Shown: positions 6,635-6,830 of the stretch, one piece after another
Layout of the letters: each line of letters begins with the position of its first letter
Position numbering within the stretch: the first letter of the stretch is position 1
Position numbers and translations under genes: made by a program
Assembly: GCA_900548315.1 (NCBI GenBank)
Contig: URJU01000125.1
Location: 1-6,830, forward strand
DNA: 6,830 nucleotides
From: an uncultured Coprococcus sp.
GTDB taxonomy: Bacteria; Bacillota; Clostridia; Lachnospirales; Lachnospiraceae
Reading direction: 5' to 3'
The notes under the pieces: model-generated
Databases searched by the model: none
The model's input: the letters and a program-made list of their open reading frames with translations, nothing else
What the model was told of the DNA's origin: nothing

Positions 6635-6640
6635 ACCTCC
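6635..6640 (-). promoter_or_regulatory. Shine-Dalgarno site of rpsT
   Basis: GGAGGT on the minus strand, 7 bases before the TTG codon at 6627. It decides the start: the alternative ATG begins two bases before this site and overlaps it. Confidence 0.9.
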
Positions 6641-6664
6641 ATAAATTCTAAATAAATATAATAA

Positions 6665-6704
6665 GGTTTTACATTAAAACCGGACACGGACAATTCAATG
6701 TAAA
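6665..6704 (-). promoter_or_regulatory. rpsT leader with two mutually exclusive hairpins
   Basis: Reading the minus-strand RNA, TTTACATT (6704-6697) pairs exactly with AATGTAAA (6675-6668), extendable to about 11 bp with one G-U pair around a 15-nt loop. Alternatively GGTTTT (6681-6676) pairs with AAAACC (6670-6665) around a 5-nt loop. The two pairings use the same bases and cannot form together. The element lies between the predicted transcription start (about 6709) and the ribosome binding site, where an S20 autoregulatory site would be expected. The pairing is read from sequence; regulation is inferred. Confidence 0.5.
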
Positions 6705-6715
6705 CATACTCACAT

Positions 6716-6744
6716 ATAATAGATGAAACACAAATCCTTGTCAA
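6716..6744 (-). promoter_or_regulatory. Strong sigma-A promoter of rpsT
   Basis: On the minus strand a perfect TTGACA -35 box (6744-6739) is followed after 17 bases by TATTAT (6721-6716, 5 of 6 to consensus). T-rich, UP-element-like sequence lies just upstream (about 6750-6783). The predicted start is near 6709, giving a leader of about 82 nt. This strength suits a ribosomal protein gene. Confidence 0.88.
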
Positions 6745-6783
6745 GTGTAATTAAACAAAAAATGCCAAAAATATAAGTAAAAC

Positions 6784-6830
6784 CTGTCTCTTATACACAT
6801 CTCCGAGCCCACGAGACGCGTAGTAATCTC
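6784..6830 (-). other. Nextera transposase adapter with i7 index (non-genomic)
   Basis: 6784-6802 is the reverse complement of the Tn5 mosaic end. 6803-6817 (CCGAGCCCACGAGAC) is the rest of the Nextera Read 2 arm. 6818-6825 (GCGTAGTA) is an 8-base index, which from memory matches Nextera XT N719. 6826-6830 (ATCTC) starts the P7 flow-cell sequence. This is what a read running past the end of a short insert produces. Genomic sequence ends at 6783. Confidence 0.98.

Noticed and set aside
6628..6744. Upstream extension of rpsT (126-residue frame)
   Set aside because: The added part covers the promoter, leader and ribosome binding site. S20 proteins begin at the ANIKSAKKR segment.
1..6830. Terminal inverted repeats suggesting a transposon or linear element
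   Set aside because: The repeats are Nextera adapter (Tn5 mosaic end plus Read 2 arm, with index and P7 start on the right), not biological ends.

Overview
The window reads as one short-read assembly contig from a low-to-moderate GC Gram-positive, probably Bacillota/Clostridia and most likely a Lachnospiraceae-type gut anaerobe. This rests on the AT-rich intergenic DNA, strong AGGAGG-type ribosome binding sites, heavy ATA use in weakly expressed genes, and the comEC / holA / convergent rpsT neighbourhood known from Bacillus and its relatives. I cannot name a genus from the sequence alone. Positions 1-26 and 6784-6830 are not genomic: they are Illumina Nextera (Tn5 mosaic-end) adapter. Genomic sequence runs from 27 to 6783.

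Layout, left to right. comEC (71-2440, +) is an essentially full-length DNA-uptake channel with an uncertain start. 42 bases later comes a YitT-family membrane protein (2483-3430, +). A hairpin terminator (3434-3487) separates these from a convergent pair on the minus strand, pdxS-pdxT (4943 back to 3503), which encodes the two-subunit PLP synthase. A 260-base divergent intergenic region (4944-5203) holds several inverted and direct repeats and the likely pdxS promoter. holA (5204-6220, +), the delta subunit of the DNA polymerase III clamp loader, follows. It ends in a second hairpin terminator (6243-6280) facing rpsT (6627 back to 6364, -), the gene for ribosomal protein S20. rpsT has a near-consensus promoter, a leader of about 80 nt with two mutually exclusive hairpins, and a TTG start codon.

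Functionally these are housekeeping genes: DNA uptake, a membrane protein of unknown substrate, vitamin B6 cofactor synthesis, replication and translation. The comEC / holA / rpsT arrangement is a familiar Firmicutes backbone. Here yitT and the opposite-strand pdxST pair lie between comEC and holA. I found no new multi-gene system, mobile element, CRISPR array, tRNA or rRNA. The observations most worth a second look are the adapter ends (which mimic terminal inverted repeats), the rpsT leader, the repeat-rich pdxS/holA intergenic region, and the apparent ATA start of comEC.
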